DNA of 64,000 nt from Sphingomonas sp. 7/4-4 (GTDB taxonomy: Bacteria; Pseudomonadota; Alphaproteobacteria; Sphingomonadales; Sphingomonadaceae). The notes below the pieces were generated by a model, which saw only the letters and a program-made list of their open reading frames with translations, was not told the DNA's origin and did not search any database. The stretch lies in NCBI RefSeq assembly GCF_027941955.1, contig NZ_CP115960.1:1-64000 (forward strand). Reading direction: 5' to 3'. Positions 22,603-32,600 of this stretch are shown here, in pieces; the stretch's first letter is position 1; each line of letters opens with the position of its first letter. The position numbers and the translations under genes were made by a program.

Positions 22603-25077
22603 ATGAAAAAGCTCCAGAATCCACTGCGCCTGCTCCTTCTCGGCGCCGCGCCGGCCGCGCTGATGCTGCCGAGCTACGCGGCTGCGCAGACCGCCGCCGA
22701 CACGCGGACAACGCAAGACACGGATGCGGCGCAGCGATCGGAACCGAACGTTGCAGAGGCCCCCGAATATACTGACGGCGAGGAAATCGTCGTGGTCGGC
22801 ACGGCCGGCGGCGGGACACGGCGGCAGGACGCTGCCTTCGCGGTTACCACGCTTTCCAGCGAAGCGATCGCGCGCGCCGCGCCCAACAGCACCGCGGATC
22901 TGCTGCGGACCGTCCCGGGCGTGATGGCGGAGAGCTCCGGCGGACAGAACGGCGCGAACATCTTCGTGCGCGGCTATCCTTCAGGCGGCGACGCGCAGTT
23001 CGTCACCTTCCAGCTCGCCGGCGTGCCGATATTCCCGCCGCCGACCTTGTCGTTCCTCGAGAATTCGCAGCTGATCCGTCTCGACGAAACCGTGCAGCGG
23101 ATCGAGGCCGTTCGCGGCGGCACGGGTTCGCTCTTCTCCAACGGCCAGCCCGGGCTCACCGTCAACGTCGTGCCGCGGACCGGCGGCAGCGAATTCCACG
23201 GGCTCGGCAAGATATCCTATACCGATTTCGGCGAAATCCGCGGCGACGCCTGGATCTCGGGACCGCTCAATGAAGATACCGGCTTCATGATCGGCGGTTA
23301 TTACGCCCAGGGCAACGGCGTCCGCGATCCGCAATACCGCGCCGAGAAGGGCGGACAGGTCACCGCCAACGTGCATCACGATTTCGGCAATCGCGGCTCG
23401 GTCGAGATCTATGCGCGCTACCTCAACGATCACGGCCAGTGGCTGCTGCCGATCCCGATCGTCCAAAACGGCAACGAGATCAGCGAATATCCGGGCTTCG
23501 ACGCCGGAACCGGCGCGCTCGCCGGGCGCGAGACGCGCGTCACGACCAATCTGGTCGGCCGTACCGTCGACCTCGCCGACGGGCGCGGCGCCGACGTGTT
23601 CAACACCGGCATTAACTTCGACTATGAGGTCGCCGACGGTTTCCGGTTGCGCGAGCGCCTCAGCTATCTCGGCGGCAATGCCGACACGGTAGGGCTGGTA
23701 CCGGCCGAGGCGCCGGTCGCGGCTTCGGACATGGCGGTGACGCTGGGCGGCGCAGGCTCCACGGTCGCCAGCCTCGGCTATGTCAATGGCAGCGGCGCGC
23801 TCGCCGCGACCACACCGGTGATGCGCGCCGGTGTCTGGGAGGTGCGCAAGAAAATCTCTTCCTTCGTCGCCGATACCGGCTTCGAATGGAGCGCCGGCCC
23901 GAACAAGCTGACGGGCGGCTTCTACTACGCCAACTACACGTCGCGCGACAGCTGGTCGCTCGGCAACCAAATGCTGCTCACCGGCGAACCCAATGCGCGG
24001 CTGCTCAACATGACCCTGAACGGCGGTCGGACCGCGACGCTGGGCGGCTTCACCAGCGGCCCCGGCTTCATCGTCGACGGCCGATATGACGGCAGCGACT
24101 ATGCCTTCTACGCAGTCGACGAATTTCAGATCACGCCGGAGCTGCGTGTCGACGGTGGCGTGCGCTGGCAACGGCACACGGTGAACGGGACGATCCGCAC
24201 GCCGGGCGGGACCGTCGATCTCGATGGCAATGCCAGCACGCTCTACGACAATTCGGTCTCGGTGTTCGGCGGTCCGCGCCGGATCGACTATTCGGATTCG
24301 GCCTGGTCGTGGACGGCCGGCGTCAATTATGACGTCACGCGCCAGATCGGCGTGTTCGCGCGTTACAGTCGCGGTAACAGCTTCCCGCAGTTCGACAATC
24401 TGCGCGACGCCTCGGACGCGGACATCGCCAACGACACCGGCCTCGCCATCACTGCCGAGGTCGAAACCTATGAAGGCGGGCTCAAGATCTCGACGCCGCT
24501 GGTCAACCTCTACGCCACGCTGTTCCACAACAAGTTCGACGGGCTCGCGACCACGCAACTCGTCAACAATGTGCCGCTCAGCCAGATCGGCGGCGCCAAG
24601 GCGACCGGCGTCGAGCTCGAGGGCGCGATCCGGCCGTTCCCGGGCTTCAGCCTGTCGGGCGCCGCCACCTGGCTCGACAGCACGTACGAGGATTTCTTCA
24701 CGGGAGGCGGCACGATCGACAACACCGGCAACCGCGTCCAGCGCCAGCCGCGCTGGGCGTGGCGCGTGACGCCGGCCTATGAAGTCGATCTCGGCAGCGT
24801 GAAGCCCTCGGTCTTCGCGACGCTGCAATATACCGGCGACCGTTTCTCGGACGTGGAGAACAACCAGCTGCTGCCGCATTTCTATCAGCTCGATGCCGGC
24901 GTCTCGGTCGATGTCGCGGAGCGGGTAAAGCTTCAGGTGACCGGCAACAACCTGACCAACGAGGTCGGCCTCACCGAAGGCAATCCGCGCATCATCGGCT
25001 CGCAGGGATCGGGGCCGATCCTGGCGCGACCGATCCTCGGGCGGTCGTTCCGCTTCAGCGCGGGCTTCAGCTTCTGA
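22603..25077 (+). CDS. TonB-dependent outer-membrane receptor
   Basis: A 22-strand outer-membrane gated channel, 824 residues, energised by TonB. It has a signal peptide (about 1-28, ending AAAQ), the TonB box-like EEIVVVGT near 62, the plug (LLRTVPGVMAESSGGQNGANIFVRGYPSGGD, then IEAVRGGTGSLFSNGQPGLTVNVV) and a barrel ending in SFRFSAGFSF with the terminal Phe. No N-terminal STN signalling domain is present, unlike the receptor at 37901. GGGAGG precedes the ATG by five bases. It is convergent with the DUF1080/Gfo-Idh pair and upstream-divergent from the czc cluster. The substrate is unknown; the plug resembles siderophore-type receptors. Confidence 0.9.
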   Translation: MKKLQNPLRLLLLGAAPAALMLPSYAAAQTAADTRTTQDTDAAQRSEPNVAEAPEYTDGEEIVVVGTAGGGTRRQDAAFAVTTLSSEAIARAAPNSTADLLRTVPGVMAESSGGQNGANIFVRGYPSGGDAQFVTFQLAGVPIFPPPTLSFLENSQLIRLDETVQRIEAVRGGTGSLFSNGQPGLTVNVVPRTGGSEFHGLGKISYTDFGEIRGDAWISGPLNEDTGFMIGGYYAQGNGVRDPQYRAEKGGQVTANVHHDFGNRGSVEIYARYLNDHGQWLLPIPIVQNGNEISEYPGFDAGTGALAGRETRVTTNLVGRTVDLADGRGADVFNTGINFDYEVADGFRLRERLSYLGGNADTVGLVPAEAPVAASDMAVTLGGAGSTVASLGYVNGSGALAATTPVMRAGVWEVRKKISSFVADTGFEWSAGPNKLTGGFYYANYTSRDSWSLGNQMLLTGEPNARLLNMTLNGGRTATLGGFTSGPGFIVDGRYDGSDYAFYAVDEFQITPELRVDGGVRWQRHTVNGTIRTPGGTVDLDGNASTLYDNSVSVFGGPRRIDYSDSAWSWTAGVNYDVTRQIGVFARYSRGNSFPQFDNLRDASDADIANDTGLAITAEVETYEGGLKISTPLVNLYATLFHNKFDGLATTQLVNNVPLSQIGGAKATGVELEGAIRPFPGFSLSGAATWLDSTYEDFFTGGGTIDNTGNRVQRQPRWAWRVTPAYEVDLGSVKPSVFATLQYTGDRFSDVENNQLLPHFYQLDAGVSVDVAERVKLQVTGNNLTNEVGLTEGNPRIIGSQGSGPILARPILGRSFRFSAGFSF

Positions 25078-25086
25078 TTGCGAACT

Positions 25087-25117
25087 GGCGCTCCTGCCTG
25101 CTTATGGCAGGAGCGCC
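25087..25117. terminator. Strong bidirectional hairpin
   Basis: GGCGCTCCTGCC (25087-25098) and GGCAGGAGCGCC (25106-25117) form a perfect 12-bp stem with a 7-base loop. It lies just after the TonB receptor stop and just after the convergent DUF1080 stop, the expected place for a shared terminator. There is no long T-tract. Confidence 0.75.
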
Positions 25118-25125
25118 CGGCCCGC

Positions 25126-25905
25126 TCATTTCAGCTCGCGCACCCAGATGGAGCGAAAGCTGATCGGCGGACTGGGATCGCCATGATCCTGGAGCTTGAT
25201 CGGCGCAGCACCGTGCGCAGTGTAGCGCGGCGCTCCGATATAGACCGTCTCGCCCTTGAGCGCGACGTGATCCTGCACGAGGATACCGTTCATGAAGGCA
25301 GTCACATAGGCTGGACTGGTCAGCGATCCATCCGCGGCGAAGACCGGCGCGGTCCAGACCACGTCATAGCTCTGCCACTCGCCGGGCGCCCGGATCGGGT
25401 TCGCGAGCGGCGGATATTGCTTGTAGATGCTGCCTGCCTGGCCGTTGACATAGGTCTTGTTGCGGAAGCTATCCATGATCTGGAGCTCATAGCCGGCATC
25501 GCCGTCGCCGGTGGAGGCGAGGAACAGCCCGCTATTGCCGCGCGCCTGGCCCTCTCCGGTGATGCCGCTCGGAATCCGCCACTCGAGATGCAGCTGATAA
25601 TTGCGAAACTTGCGGCGCGTCTCGATGTTGCCGGTGCCCTTGCGCACGGTCAGCACGCCATCCGCCACCGTCCAACGCGCGGGTGACTTGTCCTTGGTCG
25701 AAACCCATTCGCCGAGATTCTTGCCGTCGAACAGGACCAAGGCGTCGGACGGCGGGGCGACCGTCGTGGCCGGGCCCGGTGTAACCACCGGCACTTCGGG
25801 CGCCCAGACTTCGGTGTCCTGCGGGCGGGCCTGCGGCGTCGTCTGCACGACCGGGGTACCCGGGGTTGCGCCGAGCAGGCTCATGGCTGCGGCGGTGATG
25901 ATCAT
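25126..25905 (-). CDS. Exported DUF1080 protein (3-keto-disaccharide hydrolase-type)
   Basis: A DUF1080 (3-keto-disaccharide hydrolase / LamG-like jelly-roll) protein of about 259 residues. A short hydrophobic leader (MIITAAAMSLLG) and Pro/Thr-rich linker precede the domain: LVLFDGKNLGEWVS, then a calcium-site-like region RGNSGLFLAS and the closing GDPSPPISFRSIWVREL, all usual for the family. ATG at 25905 overlaps the upstream stop as ATGA with AAGGGA nearby, so I prefer it to ATG at 25914. Known members hydrolyse glycosides already oxidised at C3; coupling to a Gfo/Idh oxidoreductase gene fits that chemistry. Confidence 0.88.
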   Translation of the reverse strand: MIITAAAMSLLGATPGTPVVQTTPQARPQDTEVWAPEVPVVTPGPATTVAPPSDALVLFDGKNLGEWVSTKDKSPARWTVADGVLTVRKGTGNIETRRKFRNYQLHLEWRIPSGITGEGQARGNSGLFLASTGDGDAGYELQIMDSFRNKTYVNGQAGSIYKQYPPLANPIRAPGEWQSYDVVWTAPVFAADGSLTSPAYVTAFMNGILVQDHVALKGETVYIGAPRYTAHGAAPIKLQDHGDPSPPISFRSIWVRELK

Positions 25906-27316
25906 ATTGCCCATCCCTTGCGATACTCCCGGTCCAGAAAGCGATTGGCGTCGGCCACGTTGGTGATCCGGCCGGCGACGCCGTCATATTCTATCGGCTG
26001 ATCCGCCCGCATCGCAACCATGCCGAGGATCATCGTCTCGTTCAGCGGCACTGCGACCGAAAAAGGTGAGGAGATTGCCTCCTCGCCGCGGATCGCGCGG
26101 ATCCAGTTCATCTCGTGCCCCTCCCGGCCGCCCAATATCCGGGGCAGCGAAACCGGCACCGCCGCCGCACGTGCGGCCGTTCCCTCTCCGATCAGCACGG
26201 GCTTCTCGCCATAAGTGTCGTGCATCAGCATTCCGCGGTCGCCGATATAGAGCACGCCTCCATCCGGATTCATCCGGGCGGTGGCCGGCATCGCCGGAGG
26301 AGTCGGCGGCATCAGCCCGCCGTCATACCAGGTCATCGTGATCGGCCCGCCTTTGGCATGGCCGAACTCGTAGGTGGTTATGTTGGCGAGCGGATAGCTG
26401 CCAAGGTCGGCGGGCGGCTTGCCGTCCCAGATATCGTCGTCGCCACCCCAGCGGCTATGCCGCGTCTCTATCCGCGTGGGCAGCCCCGGTTCCAACGCCC
26501 AGACGGGGAAGTCGATGAGATGGGCACCCATGTCGCCAAGCGAGCCGACGCCGAACGGGACCCAGCCGCGCCAGTTGAAATGGGCATAATCCGGATTGTA
26601 GCCCCAATCGACCGGCGCCGGCCCGAGCCACAGGTCCCAGTCGAGGGTGGCGGGCTTCGGCACTGCGGCGGGGCGCTTTTCCCCTGCGGCCAGACCGGCC
26701 GATTGGTCCAGGCATGGACCTGGCGCACCCGGCCGATGACACCGCCGCGGATCAGCTCCACCACTCGGCGGCCGTCATCGCCTGAGTGGCCCTGGTTTCC
26801 CATCTGGGTCACCAATTTCGGATTACGCCGGGCGAGATCGAGCAGCGTGCGTCCCTCGCGCACCGTATAGGTGAGCGGCTTCTGCACATAGACGTGGAGG
26901 CCGCGCTCCATTGCGGTCTTCGCGGCGATCGCGTGGTGATGGTCCGGAGTGGCGATCACCACGGCATCGATGTCCTTGCGGCTGTCCAGCATGCGCCGAT
27001 AGTCCGCGAACTTCGCCGCGCGGTCATAGGCCTGCTTGAGCGGCTGCCGATCCGGACGGGCAACCCCCTTGTCGTCGACAAAGGCCTTCGCGACATGGCC
27101 GAAGTCGACATCGGCCACCGCGACGATGTTCTGGCTGGTGAGCTTCGTCATGTTCTGCGCGCCCATGCCGCCGGCCCCGATGACCGCCACATTGACCCGG
27201 TCGCTCGGCGCGATGCGGCGGGCCCATGCGCCGCCCGGCGTCGCGAGAAGCCCGGCGGTGGCCGCGGCGCCCCGCATCCAGTCGCGACGGCTAAGGTGGG
27301 TTCGCGGGTCGATCAT
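25902..27316 (-). CDS. Tat-exported Gfo/Idh/MocA oxidoreductase (frameshifted)
   Basis: An NAD(P)-binding oxidoreductase of the Gfo/Idh/MocA family, about 471 residues. It starts with a twin-arginine signal (SRRDWMRGAAATAGLLATPG). The Rossmann motif VNVAVIGAGGMGAQNM and the EKP-equivalent region (MERGLHVYVQKPLTYTV) follow, then the substrate domain (PATLDWDLWLGPAP, GDMGAHLIDFPVWAL). The frame breaks at the run TTTTCCCC 26677-26684; one added base gives PQGEKRPAAVPKPATLDWD. Related exported enzymes oxidise or rearrange sugars at C3. It is coupled by ATGA to the DUF1080 gene, suggesting successive steps on one glycoside. Confidence 0.88.
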
Positions 27317-27405
27317 CGATTGCTCCTCTCTGGTGGATCGTCAGATCGCGGGCAGAGATGGTGAAAAGCAAGCTCTGCGGGTCACGTCGAACGGTCTCTC
27401 CCGAA

Positions 27406-27434
27406 TGGATAAACGAACTTGTTTTAGTTATCCA
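27406..27434. promoter_or_regulatory. Inverted repeat upstream of the Gfo/Idh gene
   Basis: TGGATAA (27406-27412) and TTATCCA (27428-27434) are exact reverse complements 15 bp apart, with the small palindrome AACTTGTT inside. It lies 90 bp upstream of the Gfo/Idh start and 70 bp upstream of a short + strand frame. An operator for a sugar-responsive regulator is possible; no regulator gene is adjacent. Confidence 0.35.
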
Positions 27435-27503
27435 CCGATAGCTCGTCCGCTTTTCTCAGAACCCGCTTGCCGAACCAAACCGGGCCCGAAGCGAGGAGAG
27501 AAA

Positions 27504-27557
27504 ATGATCGGACTGGGAGTCTTGCAGTCGCCGGCGGTGGGCCTGACCCTCATCTAG
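27504..27557 (+). CDS. 17-codon frame with a strong ribosome site
   Basis: ATG at 27504 follows GCGAGGAGAG at good spacing and opens a 17-residue frame (MIGLGVLQSPAVGLTLI) ending in TAG. The Shine-Dalgarno site is better than most in the window, yet the frame stops almost at once and runs into the convergent HxlR gene ten bases later. It could be a leader peptide or the 5' stub of a gene lost by deletion. No longer reading was found by shifting frame, though I could not test this fully. Confidence 0.3.
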   Translation: MIGLGVLQSPAVGLTLI

Positions 27558-27567
27558 CCTGAAAGTG

Positions 27568-27942
27568 TCATTCCTCGCCGATCAGCGCCTGCACATTCTC
27601 CTCGATCCAGTCGGTCAGGCCGGCGATCCGTTCGGCTGCCTCCCGCCCGAGCGGGGTGAGCGTGTATTCGACATGCGGCGGCACGACCGGATAGCTTCGC
27701 CGGATCAGGAGATGATGGCGCTCTAGCTGCTGAAGGCTCTTCGCGAGCATCCGCTCGCTTACCCCGTTCACCTTCCGTCGCAGCTCGGCAAAGCGCATCG
27801 TCCCGTCGCGAAGGGCGATCAGCAGCAGGACATTCCACTTGCCCGTCATGTGCACCAGCACCTCCCGCGACGGGCAATTCGCGTCGAGCATCTCCCCGCG
27901 GGCGAGCTGCGTTGCGAGATGGTTGGTCTTGGCAGTTTCCAT
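27568..27942 (-). CDS. HxlR-family transcriptional regulator
   Basis: A winged-helix regulator of about 124 residues starting METAKTNHLATQLARGEML. CPSREVLVHMTGKWNVLLLIALRDGTMRFAELRRKVNGVSERMLAKSLQQLERHHLLIRR is the complete HxlR DNA-binding core, with the conserved N-terminal Cys (YtfH/HypR-type redox Cys). It is divergent from a qorB-like reductase gene, the same arrangement as E. coli ytfH/ytfG. Thiol oxidation sensing is therefore plausible. Confidence 0.9.
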   Translation of the reverse strand: METAKTNHLATQLARGEMLDANCPSREVLVHMTGKWNVLLLIALRDGTMRFAELRRKVNGVSERMLAKSLQQLERHHLLIRRSYPVVPPHVEYTLTPLGREAAERIAGLTDWIEENVQALIGEE

Positions 27943-27982
27943 ACTTACCCCGATGTCCGTACTTACTTCTGATTGGGTATGG
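27939..27982. promoter_or_regulatory. Candidate HxlR operator region
   Basis: CCATAC (27939-27944) and GTATGG (27977-27982) are reverse complements flanking two direct TACTTAC copies (27943-27949 and 27960-27966). All lie in the 78-bp region between the divergent HxlR and qorB-like genes. Assignment is by position; the arms are short. Confidence 0.35.
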
Positions 27983-28020
27983 TCATATCTGGGCTGCTCC
28001 ACCGATGAAAGGAGCAACCA

Positions 28021-28895
28021 TGTACGCTGTCACGGGAGCAACGGGCCAGTTCGGCCGCCTTGCCATCGCATCGCTTCTGCGCCGCGTCGACGCGGGCGAG
28101 ATCGTCGCGCTCGTACGCGATCCGGCCAAGGCGCTGGATCTGGAGCGGCTCGGCGTCACGGTCCGGGCGTTCGATTATGACGCGCCCGAAGGACTGCCGG
28201 CGTCTCTCGACGGCGTGACACGGTTGCTGTTCGTGTCGTCGGATACGCCCGATGGGCGGATCGCACAGCACAAGGCGGTGATCGACGCCGCCGTTCGCGC
28301 CGGGATCGAACGGATCGCCTATACCAGCATCCTCCATGCCGATACGAACCCGATGAGCCTTGCCGAATCGCACCTAGAGACCGAGCGTATGATCGCCGCC
28401 AGCGGCCTCTCTTACGCCATCCTGCGCAACAGCTGGTATATCGAGAATTATCTGATCGGCGCGGAGGCCGCGATCGCGCACGGCGTTCTGCTCGGCAGCA
28501 CCGGCAGCGGCCCGATCTCCGCCGCCACGCGCGCCGACTATGCCGAGGCGGCGGCGGTGATCCTGACCGGAGCATCCGGGCCCGACCGCGTGTACGAACT
28601 GGCGGGCGACGAGGCGTTCACTCTGTCCGACGTCGCGGAAGCGCTGGGCGCGGCAGCGGGAAGGGCGGTCCAATATCGCGACCTGCCCGAAGACGAGTAT
28701 CGCGAGGCGTTGATCGGTGCCGGCGTGCCGGCCGGCTTCGCGGCCGCGCTGGCCGAATATAGTGCCAAAGCGGCCGGCGGCATCCTCGCGGACCGATCGC
28801 GCACGTTGAGCGGGCTGATCGGCCGGCCCACCGAGACGATGCGCGAGACGATCCTTCGCGCTCTCGTTCGCTCTGCGACGGTGGAGAACGACTGA
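28021..28895 (+). CDS. NAD(P)-binding quinone oxidoreductase-like protein (QorB/YtfG type)
   Basis: An atypical SDR/NmrA-type protein of 291 residues. It has the Rossmann motif MYAVTGATGQFGRLAI at the N-terminus, ALVRDPAKALDL for NADP selection, and the YtfG-like YTSILHADTNPMSLAESHLETERMIAASGLSYAILRNSWYIENYL. Homologues reduce quinones with NADPH. ATG at 28021 has AAGGAG five bases upstream. It is divergent from the HxlR regulator that probably controls it. Confidence 0.9.
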
Positions 28896-28971
28896 GGGCA
28901 GAGCCCGTCCGGCGCGTGAGGTTTCATTTCACGGTCGATGGGGAATGTGCTGCCCGGCTCCCGAAGGACCG

Positions 28972-29181
28972 TCAGTGCGGCGGGCGAGACTCCCGGCGCA
29001 GTTGTTCGGACAGGTTCAGCACTTCCGCTGACAGGGCCGTCAATTCCGCTTGTCGAGACTGGCTGTCACGTTCCAGCCGCTCGAAGCGCGAGGCGATATC
29101 GGCATAGGGGTCGTAGTCCAGTGCGAAGGAGAGCGCTTCGAATTTGCGCCAGATCTCACGCGCGGTGTCCTGCAGCTTCAT
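28972..29181 (-). CDS. Small coiled-coil protein
   Basis: A 69-residue product starting MKLQDTAREIWRKFEALSFALDYDPYADIASRFERLE. The second half (about 35-62) is a heptad-like helix with regular Leu/Ala spacing. No signal peptide and no recognised family. It lies 28 bp downstream of the HxlR gene at 29210-29632 on the same strand and may be cotranscribed. Confidence 0.55.
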   Translation of the reverse strand: MKLQDTAREIWRKFEALSFALDYDPYADIASRFERLERDSQSRQAELTALSAEVLNLSEQLRRESRPPH

Positions 29182-29209
29182 CGCGATTGCTCCATGTCCT
29201 GATGCATGA

Positions 29210-29632
29210 TCAGCCCGTGCTCCGTGCCGGAAGGGGCGCCCTGCGCGTTTCCGTGCGCCAGCGCGAAAGGGCATCCAGTGCCGGTCTCAGGCCGGCGGCC
29301 AGATCGGCGAGCATGTAGATCTGGCTGGCGTGCGGTGGAGGGAGATGGTGTCGTTCGACGAGCCCCGCGCGTTCCAGGGCGCGAAGCCGGTCGGTCAGGA
29401 TGTTCGCGCTGACTCGCGGAATCGCCGATCTCAGATCCGAGAACCGGTGCTCGCCTGCGTTGAGACGGAGCAGGATCTGCAATGTCCAGCGTCCTTCGAT
29501 CTTTTCGAGCGGATCTTCTCTCGTGACGGTGCTGTCGTCGGAGATTGTCAAACTGATCGAGCGTTGCGCCGCCCATGATCCGCTCTCATGGCAAGACGTC
29601 GCAATCGGCTCGTCGGATTCGAGCACGCTCAT
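29210..29632 (-). CDS. HxlR-family transcriptional regulator
   Basis: A 140-residue winged-helix protein. The core is DPLEKIEGRWTLQILLRLNAGEHRFSDLRSAIPRVSANILTDRLRALERAGLVERHHLPPP, then an effector/dimer helix. It lacks the N-terminal Cys position of the other HxlR here. ATG at 29630-29632 lies within the 3' end of the RND pump gene; if one C is missing from the C4 run 29640-29643, the pump gene would instead end in an ATGA overlap with this start. It may therefore be the last regulator in the pump operon. Confidence 0.85.
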   Translation of the reverse strand: MSVLESDEPIATSCHESGSWAAQRSISLTISDDSTVTREDPLEKIEGRWTLQILLRLNAGEHRFSDLRSAIPRVSANILTDRLRALERAGLVERHHLPPPHASQIYMLADLAAGLRPALDALSRWRTETRRAPLPARSTG

Positions 29633-32600
29633 GCCGCCGCCCCTCCGTCGCCGGGCTCTGCGCGTCGGGCTTGATCCGGTACCAGAGCGTGTAGAGCGCC
29701 GGCAGGAAGCCGAGGGTCAGGATCGTTCCGACCAGCGTCCCGCCGATCAGCGTGAAGGCCATCGCGCCCCAGAATACCGAATGGGTGAGGGGGACGAAGG
29801 CGAACACCGCGGCCAGCGCCGTCAGGATCACCGGGCGGGACCGCTGCACGGTCGCTTCGACCACGGCATCGAACGGCGTCCGGCCGTGCTGACGGTTCTC
29901 CTCGATCTGGCCGATCAGGATCAGCGTGTTGCGCATCAATATGCCCGCCAGGGCGATCAGCCCCAATATGGCGTTGAAGCCGAAGGACTGGCCGGTCACC
30001 AGCAGCGTCGGCACCACGCCGACCAGCCCGAGGGGGCGGTCAGCAGCACGATCGCCATCGCGGAGAACTGGCGCACCTGGAGCATGATGACGATCATCAT
30101 CAGCAGGATCATGATCGGGAAGATCGGTGCCAGCGCGGCATTGGCCTTGCCCGCCTCCTCGATCGAGCCGCCCATGACGATGCGGTACCCGGCGGGCAGC
30201 GTGTCGATGACCGGCTGGAGCTTCCTGAACATGGCGGTCGAGACGTCGGGCGGCTGCAGGCCGTTGGCGATGTCGCCGCGCACGGTGACGGTCGGCATGC
30301 GGTCCCGGCGCAGCAGGATCGGATCCTCCATGCGCAGCTCGAGCTTGCCGATCTGGCTGATCGGAATGCGCTGGCCGTTCGTCGCGGTCAGCGTGAAATC
30401 GCCGACGCGCGCCGGATCGAGCCGAGCCTTGCCGGCGGAGCGGGCGACTACGTCGACGGTGCGGATATCCTCGCGAACCTGGCTGACCGTCACGCCGGAG
30501 AGCAGGAACTGAAGCTGTTCACCGACATCGCCCGAGGTCAGGCCCATGGCGCGAAGCCGGTCCTGATCGAGCACGAAGTGAAGCGTCGGCACGCGCTCAC
30601 CCCAATCGGTGTTGACGGTGCGCATCATCGGGTCCGCGACCATGATCGCCTGGACTCGGTCCGCGATGGTGCGCACCTTGTCGACATCCGGACCACTGAC
30701 GCGGAATGCCACGGGATAAGGGGAGGGGGCCGAAGACGAGTTGCGTCACCCGCACGCGCGCCGCGGGAGCGAGGCCCCCGGCCACGGCGCCGCGCAGGCG
30801 CTCCTTCAGTGCGTCGCGGGCCTCTTCCGATGGCGTGCGCACGACGATCTTGGCGAAGGACGGATCGGGCAGTTCGGGCGAAAGCGCCATATAGAAGCGC
30901 GGCGCGCCCTGTCCGACATAGGCAGTGATGACCTCTGCCTCCGGCTGTTGCGCAGCCAGGCCTCGACCTGTTCGGTGGCGGCGCTGGTCTGCTCGATCGA
31001 CGTCCCCTTGGGCATCTGGACTTCGACCAGGGCCTCGGGCCGATCGGAAGTGGGGAAGAACTGCTTCTTCACCAGCGCCATGCCGGCGCCGGCGACGAGG
31101 AATGCGGCCAGCGTCGCGAGCGTCACCAGCCGGTTGCGCGTCGCGGCCCAGCGGATCAGCCCGCGCAGCCTTTGGTAGCGCGGCGTCTGGTAGATCGCGT
31201 CGTGGCCGCCCGCGACCGGCTTGATCGCCGGCAGCAGCTTCACGCCCATATACGGCGTGAAGACAACCGCCACGACCCACGAGGCGAGCAGGGCGAAGCC
31301 GACGACCCAGAAGATGTTGCCGGCATATTCCCCCGCGGTCGAACGGGCGAAGCCGACCGGCATCAGGCCGATCACCGTCACCAGCGTCCCCGCCAGCATC
31401 GGCGCCGCGGTATGGCTCCACGCATAGGCCGACGCCTTGATCCGGTCGAAGCCCTCTTCCATCTTCACGACCATCATCTCGATCGCGATGATCGCGTCGT
31501 CGACGAGCAGGCCGAGGGCGAGGATCAACGAGCCCAGCGTGATGCGGTCCAGCACGCGTCCGGTCGCCCACATGATGATCAGGACGATCGCGAGCGTCAG
31601 CGGTACCGCGCCCGCCACGACGATGCCCACGCGCCAGCCGAGCGCGATGAAGCTGACCACCATCACGATCGCCAGGGCTTCGAGGAAAGTCCGCATGAAC
31701 TGGTCGACGGCCTCGGAGATGTTCACTGACTGGTCGGTCACGGGCGTGAAGGACATGCCCAGCGGCAGCTCCGACGCGATCGCCGCGACTTCGGTCTTCA
31801 GTGATTTGCCGAGGTCGAGGCCGTTCCAGCCTTCGCGCATCACGACGCCGAGCAGTAGGGCCGGCTCACCCTGGCTGCGGATCAGGAAGCTGGCGGGATC
31901 CTCATAGCCGCGCCGGACTTCGGCGATGTCGGAAAGACGCAGGGTCTTGCCGTCGGCGACGATCGGAAGGGCGCGGATCTTCTCCAGATCGTCGAAGGCG
32001 CCGTCGAGCCGGACCAGAACTTGCGGTCCATTTGCTTCGATCGCACCCGCCGGCGTGATCAAATTCTGCTGTGCCAGCGCAGTGAATATCGCGCGCGGCG
32101 CGATGCCCAGCGTCGCCAGCCGGTCCTGCGCGAACTCGACGAAGATGCGCTCGGGCCGTTCGCCGACGATGTTGATCTTCTTGACGCCGGGGACGTGCAG
32201 CAGCCGCTGACGCAGCGCCTCCGCCTGCCGGGCCAGGTCCCGCGGCGCCTCGTCCTTCGCCTTCAGCGCATAGAGCGCGAAGGTCACGTCGCCATATTCG
32301 TCGTTGACGAACGGACCGGCGACGCCGCGGGGCAGCTTCGGCGCCTCGTCCTCGATCTTCTTGCGGGCCTGGTAGAATTCCGATTGGACCTCTGAAGGGG
32401 GCGTATTGTCGCGCAAGGTCAGCGTGGTGAATGCGAGACCGGGGCGGGTGAACGTCTCGCTGCGATCGTACCAGCGCAGCTCCTGCAGGCGCTTTTCGAG
32501 CGGCTCGGCGACCTGATCCTGCATTTCCTGCGCGGTGGCGCCGGGCCAGGCGGTCACCACGGTCATCACCTTGATGGTGAAGCTGGGATCCTCGGCGCGT

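Noticed and set aside
22981..24879. 632-codon minus-strand frame within the TonB receptor
   Set aside because: Shadow frame; the plus strand encodes a complete receptor with signal peptide, plug and terminal Phe.
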